Origin: Goodfellowiella coeruleoviolacea
GTDB taxonomy: Bacteria; Actinomycetota; Actinomycetes; Mycobacteriales; Pseudonocardiaceae
Assembly (NCBI RefSeq): GCF_024171785.1
Contig: NZ_JAMTCK010000009.1
Span: 350,703 to 414,702 of the forward strand
Length of the DNA: 64,000 bases
Direction: 5' to 3'
The translations under genes and the position numbers were made by a program. Each line of letters starts with the position of its first letter. Positions within the stretch are counted from its first letter, which is position 1. Of the stretch, positions 20,443 to 29,657 are shown piece by piece. The notes below the pieces were generated by a model, which saw only the letters and a program-made list of their open reading frames with translations, was not told where the DNA came from and searched no databases.

Positions 20443-21371
20443 GCGGTTTCCTCCGAACTGCCGCCGGCTCGCCGCCGGCCCAGGTAGGCCTCGATGACGG
20501 CGGGGTCGTTGCGCACCTGGTGCGGTGGACCGGCGGCGATGATCCTCCCGTTGTCCATCACCAGCACCCGGTCGGACAGCGCCATCACCAGATCGAGTTT
20601 GTGCTCCACCAGCAGCATGGTCTGCCCGGCTGCCTTGAGCGCGAGCAGCTGGTCGAGGACCTCGGCGGTCTCGGTCTGGTTCATCCCCGCGGTGGGCTCG
20701 TCCAACAGCAGCAGCCGGGGCCCGGACGCCAGGGCTCGGGCGATCTCGGTGCGCCGCCGGTTGGCGTAGGACAGGGTGTGCGCCTGGTTGTCCCGCCTCG
20801 GCGCCAGCCGCTCGTGGAACCGGGCCAGTTGCGCGGTGACGCGCGCGGCCACCTCGGCCTGTTCCGCGCGGACCGCGCGGGTGGGCACCAACGCCACCGC
20901 CACCTCGGCCACCAGGGCGAGCCAGCGCAGCACCGGCAGCCGGGCCAGGCGGCGCAGCGGTCGCGCGGCACGGCGGGTGGGGTACAGGCCGACCTCGACG
21001 TTCTCCGCGACCGTGAGTCCGCCGAACACCCTGCCGTTCTGGAAGGTGCGGGCGAGCCCCGCGGCGGCGATCTCCTCCACAGTGGACCTGTCGATGCGCG
21101 TCCCGCCGAGGCTGACCCGCCCGGAGTCGGCCCGGATCACCCCGGACACCAGGTTCAGCGTGGTGGTCTTGCCCGACCCGTTCGGCCCGATCACCGACAC
21201 CACCTCGCCGGCCCTGACCTCGAAGTCGATGCCGTCGACCGCGGTGAGGCCGCTGAACGAGCGGCGCAGACCGGCCACGGCCAACACCACGGCCGGTGCA
21301 CCGGTGTCCGGACCGCCGACCGGACCGCTGACCGGACCGCTGTCCGGTTCGTTGTTGGTCTCGATCGTCAT
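20439..21371 (-). CDS. Branched-chain-type ABC transporter ATP-binding protein (LivG-like)
   Basis: 310 aa. Walker A GPNGSGKT, YANRRRTEIARALASGPRLLLLDEPTAGMNQTET (signature and Walker B with the LivG-specific AGMN), and VEHKLDLVMALSDRVLVMDNG. The first ~30 residues form a Gly/Pro/Ser/Asp-rich tail (NEPDSGPVSGPVGGPDTG) built from a 12-bp repeat and absent in most homologues. Starts 1 bp after the permease stop on the minus strand. Confidence 0.92.
   Translation of the reverse strand: MTIETNNEPDSGPVSGPVGGPDTGAPAVVLAVAGLRRSFSGLTAVDGIDFEVRAGEVVSVIGPNGSGKTTTLNLVSGVIRADSGRVSLGGTRIDRSTVEEIAAAGLARTFQNGRVFGGLTVAENVEVGLYPTRRAARPLRRLARLPVLRWLALVAEVAVALVPTRAVRAEQAEVAARVTAQLARFHERLAPRRDNQAHTLSYANRRRTEIARALASGPRLLLLDEPTAGMNQTETAEVLDQLLALKAAGQTMLLVEHKLDLVMALSDRVLVMDNGRIIAAGPPHQVRNDPAVIEAYLGRRRAGGSSEETA
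21311..21346 (-). repeat. 12-bp tandem repeat in the 5' end of the livG-like gene
   Basis: Three units of GACCGCTGACCG type, encoding a Gly-Pro-rich N-terminal extension. Confidence 0.75.
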
Positions 21372-21372
21372 G

Positions 21373-23187
21373 TCAACGCCTCACCAGCACGCCCTGCGGG
21401 CGGAATCGGATGATCACCAGCAACAGCAGGCCGTAGCCGAGGATCCGCACATCGGGCGCCAGCCGCAGCAGTTCCGGCGCCCCGACCAGCACGACCGCCC
21501 CGAGCACCGCGCCCAGCGGCGAGCCGAGCCCGCCGAGCACGATGATCGTCAGCACCAGCAGCGACATGGTCGAGGTGAACACGCTGGGGTCGATGTAGCT
21601 GTACTGGTGGGCCATGAGGGCACCGGCGACACCGGCGAAGAACGCGGCGATGGCGAAGGCGAGCGCCTTGTAGTCGCGCACCCGCACCCCGGCCGAGCGG
21701 GCCGCCACCTCGTCGGAGCCGACCGCGGCCAGCACCGTGCCCAGCGGGGACCTGGTCACCCGGACGACCACCAGCAGGGTGATGGCCAGCACGGCCAGGT
21801 CGAGCAGGTAGAACCCGGTCGGCGTGACGATCGCCAGCCCGAACAGCTCCGGCGGGGCGATCCCGGTGAGGCCGTAGCCGCCTCGGGTCAACGAGTCCCA
21901 GTTGCGGATCACCGCGACCACGACCGCGCCGACCCCGAGGGTCGCGATCGCCACGTAGTGCCCGCGCAGCCGCCACACCGGTGCGGTCAGCACGGTGGCG
22001 ACGACCGCGGTGACCAGCCCCGCGGTGGGCAGCGACACCCAGAACGGCCAGCCCGCGAACCCGACGAGCAGGGCCGAGGCGTAGGCGCCGACCGCGATCG
22101 GGCCGGCCTGGCCGATGGTGATCTGCCCGGCCGCCCCGCACAGCAGGGTCATCGGCACCGCGACGATCGCGTAGATCAGCACCTGGGTGCCGATCACCAG
22201 GGTGTAGCCGTCGGCCAGCAGCGGCACCGCGACCGCGGCCAGCACCAGCGCGAGACCCGCCTGCCAGCGGCGCAGCCGGATGGGGCGGCCCGCCCCGAGG
22301 AAGGTCCCGGTCATCGGCTCCTTGCTGAGCAGCGGCACCCTGCCCAGCAGCCCGCCCGGCCGCAGCACCAGCACCACCAGCAGCACCCCGAAGGTGATCA
22401 GGTCGCGCACGCCGTCACCGAACAGTGAGATGCCGAACGCCTCGACCACACCGAGCAGGAAGCCGCCGAGCACCGCGCCCACCATGGAGCCCAGCCCGCC
22501 GAGGGTGGCGGCCACGAACGCGGTCAGCCCCGCGGACGCGCCCGAGGTGGCCGAGATGTTGGAGGTGTACATGCCGACGAACACCCCGGCCAGCCCGCCG
22601 AGGGCCGACGCGAGCACGAACGCCAGGTTCTGCACGCGCGGCACCGGAATGCCCATCTGCCGCGCGGCGTCCGGGTCCTGGGCGGTGGCCCTGATCGCCA
22701 GACCCGAGCGCGCCCAGCGCAGGTAGCCGGCCAGCCCGGCCATCACCGCGAGGGTGATCGCGAACATCACCAGGTCCGAGGTGCCGAACCGGATTCCGCC
22801 CAGGCGCAGGTTGTTGGTGGGCAGCGCCGGGGGGAAGGCGCGCACCTGGGTGCCGAAGACGATCTGCGACAGGTTGTCCAGCACCAGGGACACCGCGACG
22901 GTGGCCAGCAGCGCGGCGATCGGTGGTGCCTTGCTCAGCGGGCGGACCGCGGTGACGTTGATGAGCAGCCCCAGCAGCCCGGTGGCGACCAGCACCCCGA
23001 GGATGGCCGTCCACAGTGGCCAGCCCTGTTCGGCGATCAGCCACCAGCCGAGCATCGAGCCGAGGGCGAACACCGAGCCGTGGGCGAAGTTGACCACGTG
23101 GGTGACGCCAAAGATCAGTGAGATGCCGACCGCGACCAGTGCGTAGGCGTTGCCGTGCACCAGTCCGGCGACCAGTGTGTCGAGCAT
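21373..23187 (-). CDS. Fused LivH-LivM branched-chain-type ABC permease
   Basis: 604 aa. Residues 1-290 are a LivH permease (GNAYALVAVGISLIFGVTHVVNFAHGS, the LivH signature); residues ~310-604 are a LivM permease (GQITIGQAGPIAVGAYASALL; SRDY-like RVRDYKALAFAIAAFFAGVAGAL). The two permeases are normally separate genes; fusion gives a fixed heterodimer. Lies between the binding-protein gene and the two ATPase genes in the same operon. Substrates of this subclass include amino acids, urea, amides and aromatic acids. Confidence 0.9.
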   Translation of the reverse strand: MLDTLVAGLVHGNAYALVAVGISLIFGVTHVVNFAHGSVFALGSMLGWWLIAEQGWPLWTAILGVLVATGLLGLLINVTAVRPLSKAPPIAALLATVAVSLVLDNLSQIVFGTQVRAFPPALPTNNLRLGGIRFGTSDLVMFAITLAVMAGLAGYLRWARSGLAIRATAQDPDAARQMGIPVPRVQNLAFVLASALGGLAGVFVGMYTSNISATSGASAGLTAFVAATLGGLGSMVGAVLGGFLLGVVEAFGISLFGDGVRDLITFGVLLVVLVLRPGGLLGRVPLLSKEPMTGTFLGAGRPIRLRRWQAGLALVLAAVAVPLLADGYTLVIGTQVLIYAIVAVPMTLLCGAAGQITIGQAGPIAVGAYASALLVGFAGWPFWVSLPTAGLVTAVVATVLTAPVWRLRGHYVAIATLGVGAVVVAVIRNWDSLTRGGYGLTGIAPPELFGLAIVTPTGFYLLDLAVLAITLLVVVRVTRSPLGTVLAAVGSDEVAARSAGVRVRDYKALAFAIAAFFAGVAGALMAHQYSYIDPSVFTSTMSLLVLTIIVLGGLGSPLGAVLGAVVLVGAPELLRLAPDVRILGYGLLLLVIIRFRPQGVLVRR

Positions 23188-23212
23188 GTCGGTGTCGTCT
23201 CCAGCCGGCCGG

Positions 23213-24340
23213 TCAGGACTGGTTGAGCACGAAGACGCCGTCGCGGACGACCAGCTCCTTGGCCTGCACGTCGTGCGGCCGGCGCTCGTCGTTGAACGAC
23301 AGGGAACCGAACTGCACGGACGGGAACTGCGGGGTCTCCCGCAGCCCCTTCAGCACGCCCTCGCGGGTGGCTCCGCCGTTGCGGGCGGCGGTGACCAGGG
23401 TGATCAGCGCGTCGTAGGCGTAGACGTTGAACTCGCCGGGATCCTCGTGGTAGCGGTCGCGGAACGCGGTGACGAAGGACTGCACCTCGGGGCGCGGGTC
23501 GCTGTTGACGAAGTAGCCGGTGATGATGTCGCCCTCGGCGGCGGCCCCGGCCAGCCGGAGGAACTCCGGCGTGTTCTGCCCACCGAAGAACTGCCCGGTG
23601 AACCCGATGTCGCGCAGCTGCTTGACGATCAGCGCGCCGTCCGGCCCGTACCCGAGGTGCACGACCGCGTCGGGTGCGGCGTCGCGCGCCTGGATCAGGA
23701 TCGGCCGGAAGTCGGTCGAGTCGGGCAGGAAGGCCGAGGAGTAGACGATGTCCAGGCCGAGGTCCCTGGCCGTGGCCGAGAAGATGTCGAAGGCGGTCTT
23801 GCCCCAGTCGGTCTGCTGGTAGACCACGGAGACCCGGCGGGCGTGCCCGGAGACGGCCCTGGCGTTGGCGCGCTGGAAGAACTCCTGGGTCAGCGACGGG
23901 CTCCACACGTGGTCGCCGCCCTTGGTGAAGTCCGGGTGTGAGTTGGTGAACCCGTACTGCACCAGGCCCCGCTGTTGGTAGATCGGGGACGCGGCCATCG
24001 AGGCCGGCGACGAGAAGTCGCCGAGTTCGGCGATGATCGACGGGTCGTTGACGAACTTCTGCGCGATCGGCACGGTCTGCTTGGGGTCGGACTGCGAGTC
24101 CTCCCACTTGAGTTCGACCTTCTTGCCGTTGACGCCACCCTCGGCGTTGACCTTGTCGAGGGCCAGGTCGAAACCCTGCTTCCACAGCCGACCGTACTCG
24201 GCGCTGGGACCGGTCACCGGACCGGACACACCAAAGTAGACGGTGTCGCCGGCACCGGCTCCGGCGCCGACGGCACCGCAGGCCGAGAGCGCGACCGCGC
24301 CCACCACGGCGGCAACAAGGGTTCTCCTGACAGCACGCAT
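23213..24340 (-). CDS. Branched-chain-type ABC transporter substrate-binding lipoprotein
   Basis: 375 aa. Lipoprotein signal MRAVRRTLVAAVVGAVALSAC with lipobox LSAC (Cys 21). Two-lobed Peripla_BP_6 fold: VYFGVSGPVTGPSAEYGRLWKQGFDLALDKVNAEGGVNG, WEDSQSDPKQTVPIAQKFVND. First gene of the importer operon, transcribed leftward from a possible promoter at 24438-24467. I chose ATG 24340 because it opens the signal peptide directly. Ligand not predictable; the enzyme neighbours suggest a small organic compound that is then oxidised. Confidence 0.9.
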   Translation of the reverse strand: MRAVRRTLVAAVVGAVALSACGAVGAGAGAGDTVYFGVSGPVTGPSAEYGRLWKQGFDLALDKVNAEGGVNGKKVELKWEDSQSDPKQTVPIAQKFVNDPSIIAELGDFSSPASMAASPIYQQRGLVQYGFTNSHPDFTKGGDHVWSPSLTQEFFQRANARAVSGHARRVSVVYQQTDWGKTAFDIFSATARDLGLDIVYSSAFLPDSTDFRPILIQARDAAPDAVVHLGYGPDGALIVKQLRDIGFTGQFFGGQNTPEFLRLAGAAAEGDIITGYFVNSDPRPEVQSFVTAFRDRYHEDPGEFNVYAYDALITLVTAARNGGATREGVLKGLRETPQFPSVQFGSLSFNDERRPHDVQAKELVVRDGVFVLNQS

Positions 24341-24437
24341 AGTGATCCGTCCCTGGACTTGCGCGGTCGCAAAGGAATCAGGCGAGGCCACCGCCTCGCA
24401 CGCCGGGCTCGGCGCTGGAGGTATCGACCGCGGGATG

Positions 24438-24467
24438 ACGGTAGGTCGACGGCGAAAACCGGGTCAA
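24438..24467 (-). promoter_or_regulatory. Possible promoter of the ABC importer/LLM operon
   Basis: Minus strand TTGACC (complement of 24462-24467), 18-bp spacer, TACCGT (complement of 24438-24443), about 100 bp upstream of the lipoprotein start. Confidence 0.4.
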
Positions 24468-24586
24468 GACGTGAACCAACCGTCCCAAGGAGTGGTCGGT
24501 GGCGGGCGTGTCCGGGGTGTCGATCATCCATGTCGGACACCGAACTACCGCGGCGCGCCAGGCGTTTGGGAGCTGGGGGAGAGCGG

Positions 24587-25753
24587 TCAGCCGGTGGCCG
24601 TGCCGTTGGGCCGGTACGGCTCACCGAGGCTGAGCATCAGGCGGTTGGCCCAGGAGAAGAACGCGCTCGCCTGCGCGACGTCCAGGATCTCCAACTCGGC
24701 CAGACCGACCTCGCGCAGTGCCCGGACGTGGTCGTCGGTGGCCCTGGCCGGCGTGCTGGCCAGGGCGACGGCGAAGTCCACGACGGCCTGCCAGCGCGGG
24801 TCCAGGCCCAGCCCGCTGCCGGGCTCGGCACCGCGGTCGAGCAGCCGGTCGATGTCCTCGGCGCGGTCGCTGAGCTGGGCGGCGAGCCTGGCGTGCACCG
24901 AGGCGCAGTACACGCAGCCGTTGTGTCGGGAGGTGGCGGTCGCGGCCAGTTCCCGCTCGGCCCGGGGCAGCCCACCGTGGGTGTAGAAGATGCCGTTGTC
25001 GGTCGCGGTGCGCTCGACCAGCACGGCGGAGTCCCACGCGAGCAGCCGGAAGTAGGGGGAGTTGGCCCGCCAGCCGGCCAGCGCGTCGCGCTGCTCGTCG
25101 GTTGCCTCGGCCAGGTCGAGCGGGGTGAGCCAGGGCGTCCACTCCAGTCCGTCGCGGGTGAACCCGAGCGGGCGCACCAGGTCCGGACCGGGGAAGCTCA
25201 CCTCGGCGCCGCCTCGGGCCAGCGGTTCCGGGCTCGCGGCAGGTGCCTGCCGGTCGACGGGCAGTGGTGCGGTCCCGGCCGGGTGCGCGCCGAGCAGCCG
25301 CAGGCCGGTGATCACCCTGGTCTGGAAGCTGACGAAGGCGACCAGTTGGGACAGGCTGACAATGGCCGATGTGGACAGACCGGCCGCGGCCAGTGCCCGG
25401 AGGTGGTCGGGGCGGGCGCTGGCCGGTCGGGTGGTCAGCAGTTCGACGTGCGCCCCGATCGCGGCCGCGCGCACCTGGTCGCGCACGTCGGTGCCGCCCG
25501 ACCGGTAGTGCGCGGCGAGGGCGTCGTCGGCGTGCAGCTCGGCGGCCCTGGCCGCCGCGGCGTACCGTTCGACCAACGTCAGGTCACCGGCGTCAGCCGG
25601 GGCGAACAGCGCCTGGTAGCTGCGCTGCGCGTGTTCGGTCGCGGCAGCGCGCTGTGCGCGCAGCGCGGCCAGTTCCGAGCCGGGGCGCACGCCGGCCAGC
25701 GCGGCGATCACATCCACTGTGGACTCCTGGGTGGGCTGGGTGGTGGTGCTCAT
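24587..25753 (-). CDS. Double CMD-domain (alkylhydroperoxidase-like) protein
   Basis: 388 aa with two carboxymuconolactone-decarboxylase/AhpD-like halves. The N-terminal half (about 1-185) resembles the CMD protein family Avi_7170; the C-terminal half (about 190-388) resembles the Avi_7169 alkylhydroperoxidase family and has the CxxC...H centre NGCVYCASVH. These two families are usually separate neighbours; here they are one chain. The N-terminal half lacks the CxxC. They co-occur with KPN_01858-type LLM monooxygenases, as here. Likely a peroxidase or disulfide reductase partner. ATG 25753; the 246-bp gap to the importer operon implies a separate transcript. Confidence 0.8.
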   Translation of the reverse strand: MSTTTQPTQESTVDVIAALAGVRPGSELAALRAQRAAATEHAQRSYQALFAPADAGDLTLVERYAAAARAAELHADDALAAHYRSGGTDVRDQVRAAAIGAHVELLTTRPASARPDHLRALAAAGLSTSAIVSLSQLVAFVSFQTRVITGLRLLGAHPAGTAPLPVDRQAPAASPEPLARGGAEVSFPGPDLVRPLGFTRDGLEWTPWLTPLDLAEATDEQRDALAGWRANSPYFRLLAWDSAVLVERTATDNGIFYTHGGLPRAERELAATATSRHNGCVYCASVHARLAAQLSDRAEDIDRLLDRGAEPGSGLGLDPRWQAVVDFAVALASTPARATDDHVRALREVGLAELEILDVAQASAFFSWANRLMLSLGEPYRPNGTATG

Positions 25754-26135
25754 CGGGATGCTCCGTCGGGTGAGGTGGACGTGTCCGGCCGCCAACCCGG
25801 GTCTGGTGGGGCCGGTTGGTGTGCTGCGTGTGCCGCCCGCGCCACCACCTGGTCAGGGTGGCCGAGGTGGACCGGTCCGGGAGACCGGTGTCGGCGCGGT
25901 CACGTCCACCAGCGGGCTCCCCTCGTCCGATCGTCCACAGTGCACGTCGTGACCGCGGCCACCGCACGCGGTCCACGGCTTTCTGGCCACCAGGGACGCT
26001 ACTGGCGCACGATCGCTGGTCAAGGTCGTTTCACATCCTGGTCAGGGGTGCACGGCAGCACACCGGACCGCCGCACCGGCCGTTGCCACGCCTGTCCGGA
26101 TGGGACACCCGCGTCGCGTGGCGGCGTTCAGGCGG
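25754..26135. other. Intergenic region upstream of the CMD gene
   Basis: About 380 bp with no recognisable gene. It contains the probable CMD promoter (25996-26023) and a near copy of the palindrome motif (TCCACAGTGCA, about 25933). Confidence 0.5.
25996..26023 (-). promoter_or_regulatory. Possible promoter of the double-CMD gene
   Basis: Minus strand TTGACC (complement of 26018-26023), 16-bp spacer, TAGCGT (complement of 25996-26001). The same TTGACC hexamer is used upstream of the importer operon. Confidence 0.4.
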
Positions 26136-26776
26136 TCAGTGCCGGAGCAGCCGGGCGGCCGCGGCCAGGACCGGGGCACCGACGGCGGTGGCCGCCGCGC
26201 CGAGCGTGGTGTCGGTGGCCAGGATCCACCGGACGGTGCGCATGGCCAGGGTGAGGACTTCGCCACCGCGCTCGCGCATGCCGGTCTCGAACCGGTGGAT
26301 CGCCTCGGAGAGGGTGGTGGTTCCTGCGGTCGACGCGGTGAGGTGCTCGGCCAGGCTCGCGGCGTCGCGGATGGCCGCGCCGGCACCCATGCCGGCCGTG
26401 GGCGGGGTGGCGCGCACGGCGTCGCCGAGCGGGTCGAGAAAGCCGATGTACAGCGCTGTCCCACGAGGACCGACCACGAGTCCCGAACGCGGGCCCAGCC
26501 GCCGCCGCTCGCTGGCGCTCAGGTCGGCGAGCAGCGTGCGTCCCGAGAACCCGATGATGCCCGCCGGGCGATTGGTCGGACCGCCCGCCAGATGACGGGC
26601 GACGATGGAGTGAGCGCCGTCCGCGCCCACCACCAGGTCCGCGGCGACCGGCGCGCGGTCGGTGAACAGCACCTGGGGCGCACCCTCGTCAGGACGACCA
26701 CCGCCGTGTCCGACGCCGGACACCCGGCATCCCAGGTGCAGGTCGTCGCCGACCGCTTCGGCCAGCAGACCTCGCC
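26136..26776 (-). pseudogene. Remnant of an FAD-dependent monooxygenase (5' end and an internal part missing)
   Basis: The reading frame still shows the DG motif LVVGADGAHSIVARHLAG and the GD/FAD-pyrophosphate region LGDAVRATPPTAGMGAGAAIRDAASLAEHL of a class A flavin monooxygenase, but the N-terminal Rossmann fold with GxGxxG is absent, and the two motifs are too close: YIGFLDP runs straight into LGDAV, where intact relatives have roughly 80-100 residues. About 213 codons remain of an expected ~380. The 5' edge lies next to the remnant of a divergent WYL regulator, so one deletion probably removed both gene starts. Confidence 0.65.
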
Positions 26777-26785
26777 CACCTCGTG

Positions 26786-27115
26786 ATGAGCACCCACGAC
26801 CGCGGTGACACCGCCGCGTCCTGGCCGTGCACCGGAAGCGCACGGCTCACCCTGCCCGCCCACGTCGTGGCCTGCTGGGCACCGGGCGGCTCCGTCGTCG
26901 AACACCTCGACGACGACCACTGCCGGCTCACCCTCGGCGCCTGGTCCTGGGCCGGGATAGCCGGCATCCTCGCGACGTTCGACACCGAACTCACCGACCT
27001 GCACCCACCCGAACTCGTCCGAGCGTGCCAACGCCTGGCACACCGGTGGGCCACCCTCGCCGACACCGGCGAAGGCCGCGGCACCGGAGAAGACCGCGAC
27101 ACCGGCGGAAGCTGA
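26786..27115 (+). pseudogene. Orphan C-terminal fragment of a WYL-domain (YafY/PafC-type) regulator
   Basis: 109 codons. The segment SARLTLPAHVVACWAPGGSVVEHLDDDHCRLTLGAWSWAGIAGILATFDTELTDLHPPELVRACQRLAHRW aligns by eye with the C-terminal WCX domain of WYL regulators, including the intact one at 58654-59622 (EPIDEHTCTLRIG...FDIHEPPELVEHLRTL). The HTH and WYL domains are missing. No convincing ribosome site precedes ATG 26786. It could be a stand-alone WCX protein, but the adjacent truncated monooxygenase on the other strand favours a deletion scar. Confidence 0.55.
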
Positions 27116-27143
27116 GAACTCGCCGCAGGAACGAACGCCGGAA

Positions 27144-27172
27144 CCCCGGCCCGGCCTGAGCACGGGCCGGGG
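27144..27172. terminator. Hairpin between convergent units, likely bidirectional terminator
   Basis: Perfect 10-bp stem CCCCGGCCCG / CGGGCCGGGG, 9-nt loop, between the WYL fragment and the chitosanase stop. Confidence 0.65.
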
Positions 27173-27215
27173 TGGGATGCCCCGGTTGGGGGTGGGTGCG
27201 ACCAGGGCACCCCGG

Positions 27216-28349
27216 TCATTTGCCGGTCTGCAGGGCACTCCACGTGTTCGGCCCGACGATGCCGTCGGCGTCCAGCCCGCGGGTGCTCTGGTACTGCGTG
27301 ACCGCCGCGGTGGTCTTCGGCCCGAACTGGCCGTCCATCGCCAGGCCGGCGCCGACGGCCGCGTTCAGCGCGCGCTGCACCCGGAACACCGCCTCCCCGG
27401 ACGCGCCGTCCTGGATCTGCGGGGTGGCGCCCCTGGACAGCAGCGCGGTCCAGGTGTGCGCGTCCACCGAACCGGACGCGGGCAGCCCCACCCGGGTCTG
27501 GAACTGCCGCACCGCCTCGGCCGTCGCCTCGTCCAGGGTGCCGCTCGGGTCGCCGTCGCCGATGTCCTGCCCGGCCGCGCGGAGCAGACACTGGGCCGCC
27601 TGCACCAGGGCGCCGGTGGCGCCGGAACCGAGCGGTGGGTAGGACGTGAAGTCCAGTTGGACACCGGTGCAGCCCCGGCGGCCCGCGACCAGGTCGGCGG
27701 CGGCCCGCTGCCCCTTGGCCACCGCGTCCGCGCCGTTCTCGATCGGACTGGCCTTGACCCCAGGGAAGAGGATGTAGTCGACCACCTTGCCGGACACCCC
27801 GCCAGAACTGGGGCTGGGGTTGATGCCCAGCGCCTTGGCCAGCGCGTAGGAGCCCTCGCCGATGGCACCGCCCGGCCCGACGTCGCCCACCACCGCGTAG
27901 GCGACGCGCCCCTGGTACACCACGGCCGCCACGGTGCCGCCGGTGATCCCGGAGCGGGCGTAGCTCCACGTCGAGGTGATGCCGGGAACCACGATGTAGG
28001 GCAGCTTCTCCGCGTTCAGCGGTTTGCCGTCGGACTGCGCCCACGCCGTGGAGTTCTGCCAGTACGGGTCGGTGCTGGCGTTGCAGTGCTCGGTCCGCTG
28101 GCCGTCGCAGTCGATGGTCATGCCGGACCGCCAGTGCACCGCGTTCCCGGTGGCGCACACCGGAATCGTCCGGGAACCACCGCTGCGCTCGGCGTACAGC
28201 CCCGCCGAGACCTGTTGGGTGCAGCTCGCCACCACGGCGCTCAGCTCACCGCCGGTTGGCGGGTCGGCCGCGTGCGCCGTCGCACCACCGGCGACCGTGG
28301 CGCCGACGACCGCCACCGCGATCGCCACGCCGGCCAGCAACCTCCGCAT
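27216..28349 (-). CDS. Secreted GH75 chitosanase with two peptidoglycan-binding domains
   Basis: 377 aa. Signal peptide MRRLLAGVAIAVAVVGATVAGGATAHA. Residues ~30-235 match glycoside hydrolase family 75 (DPYWQNSTAWAQSDGKPL, LPYIVVPG, VVYQGRVAYAVVGDVGPGGAIGEGSYALAKALGI). Asp 156 and Glu 165 keep the spacing of the catalytic pair of Fusarium chitosanase (nine residues). Two PG_binding_1 domains follow (about 245-310 and 317-376; FQTRVGLPASGSVDAHTW, YQSTRGLDADGIVGPNTW). Predicted to cleave chitosan or deacetylated glucosamine polymer outside the cell while anchored to the wall. Its last domain is nearly the same as that of the next gene. Confidence 0.85.
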   Translation of the reverse strand: MRRLLAGVAIAVAVVGATVAGGATAHAADPPTGGELSAVVASCTQQVSAGLYAERSGGSRTIPVCATGNAVHWRSGMTIDCDGQRTEHCNASTDPYWQNSTAWAQSDGKPLNAEKLPYIVVPGITSTWSYARSGITGGTVAAVVYQGRVAYAVVGDVGPGGAIGEGSYALAKALGINPSPSSGGVSGKVVDYILFPGVKASPIENGADAVAKGQRAAADLVAGRRGCTGVQLDFTSYPPLGSGATGALVQAAQCLLRAAGQDIGDGDPSGTLDEATAEAVRQFQTRVGLPASGSVDAHTWTALLSRGATPQIQDGASGEAVFRVQRALNAAVGAGLAMDGQFGPKTTAAVTQYQSTRGLDADGIVGPNTWSALQTGK

Positions 28350-28408
28350 GCCACGCTCCTCTCGCGCCGCGCCCCGGCCGCCCCGGCCGGTTTGACCTCT
28401 GTGGACAG

Positions 28409-29410
28409 TCACTTGCCCGCCTGCAGGGCCGCCCAGGTGTTCGGTCCGACAACGCCGTCGGCGTCCAGCCCGCGGGTGCTCTGGTACTGCTTGACCGCCG
28501 CGGTGGTCTTCGGCCCGAACTCGCCGTCGGCGTCCAGGCCCGCGTCGAGCGCCGCGTTCAGCGCGCGCTGCACGCGCAGCACCGCGTCCCCGGACGAGCC
28601 GTTCTGGACCAGTGGCGTGCTGCCCCTGGCCAGCAGCGCGGTCCAGGTGTGCGCGTCCACCACGCCGGTCTGGCCCAGCCCCACCTTCGCCTGGAACTGC
28701 CTGGCCGCGCTCGCGGTGGTGTCGTCGAAGCTGCCGGTGGGGCCGTCCGCCCCGGTGCTGAACCCGGCGCCGGTGAGCAGGCACTGCGCGGTCCTGACCA
28801 GATCGCCCGTCGCCCCGGTGGAAAGCTGGGGGTAGTGCGGGTGGGTCAGGTTGACCGCGGCGCAGGTCTTCACGTCGCCCTCGATGACGTTGCGGTAGCG
28901 GATCGCGGTGAACTCCGCGGTCCGCGCCGCCGACCAGGTCTGCTGCGAGGCGACCGTGCCGGAGTGCCGCTCCTCCCACACCACCGGCTGGGTCCTGGCG
29001 GCGTCGGCCCACCGGACGAACAACCCCATGTGCTGGTGGGAACTGGTGTGCACCCACAGCGCGTCGCCGGGCAGCAGGTCCTTCTTGTCGATCCGGGTGG
29101 CGACCTCCATGATGTTTCCCGTCCAGCGCACCACCTTCAGGCCCCAGGCCATGGACACGTAACCCGAGCAGTCCTGCCGGTAGGTGCCGTACTGGTTGGT
29201 GTGCGAGGCGGTCTGGCTGTACGGGACCCGCTCGTCGAGCCAGCTCCTGCCCCGGGTGAGGATGTCGTCCCTGGTCAGCCGGAGATCCGCGGTCGGGTGA
29301 CCGGCGGCCACCAGGTCCGGTTCGGCGGCGGCGACCGGGGCCCTGGCGATCGCCGGTCCACACAGGACGGTGAGGAGGGCGGCGAGGACGAGCACTGCCC
29401 TTGTTCGCAT
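28409..29410 (-). CDS. Secreted NlpC/P60-like cysteine hydrolase with two peptidoglycan-binding domains
   Basis: 333 aa. Signal peptide MRTRAVLVLAALLTVLCGPAIARA. Catalytic region about 45-190 with Cys 81 in YRQDCSGYVSMAWG and His ~127 in HTSSHQHMGLFVRW, the Cys/His order of NlpC/P60 peptidases or amidases. Then two PG_binding_1 domains (FQAKVGLGQTGVVDAHTW; YQSTRGLDADGVVGPNTW). The C-terminal domain is almost identical to that of the chitosanase 59 bp downstream, a sign of recent duplication or gene conversion. Probably cuts peptidoglycan stem peptides. The two genes form a leftward pair. Confidence 0.82.
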   Translation of the reverse strand: MRTRAVLVLAALLTVLCGPAIARAPVAAAEPDLVAAGHPTADLRLTRDDILTRGRSWLDERVPYSQTASHTNQYGTYRQDCSGYVSMAWGLKVVRWTGNIMEVATRIDKKDLLPGDALWVHTSSHQHMGLFVRWADAARTQPVVWEERHSGTVASQQTWSAARTAEFTAIRYRNVIEGDVKTCAAVNLTHPHYPQLSTGATGDLVRTAQCLLTGAGFSTGADGPTGSFDDTTASAARQFQAKVGLGQTGVVDAHTWTALLARGSTPLVQNGSSGDAVLRVQRALNAALDAGLDADGEFGPKTTAAVKQYQSTRGLDADGVVGPNTWAALQAGK

Positions 29411-29657
29411 GACCGTGCCTCCTGGATGCGTGCGAAGCGAGTCGGGGGTGGTCTTTCTGCGGCGGCAGGCTATGGACGCCGGCGCAACCGCCGGAAGCGT
29501 TTTCGCGGTGGTGGAAAGGTTTCCCGCGCACCCGGTGACGGCACTACGGTTGGCCGAGCTGTTCGGGAGGAAGCCCGCCCACGCCAGCAGCCGGGTGGCG
29601 AGCTGCCGGTCGACGCCTCGGCGGGTTTCCCGCCCATTCCTGACAACCGGAGGCACC

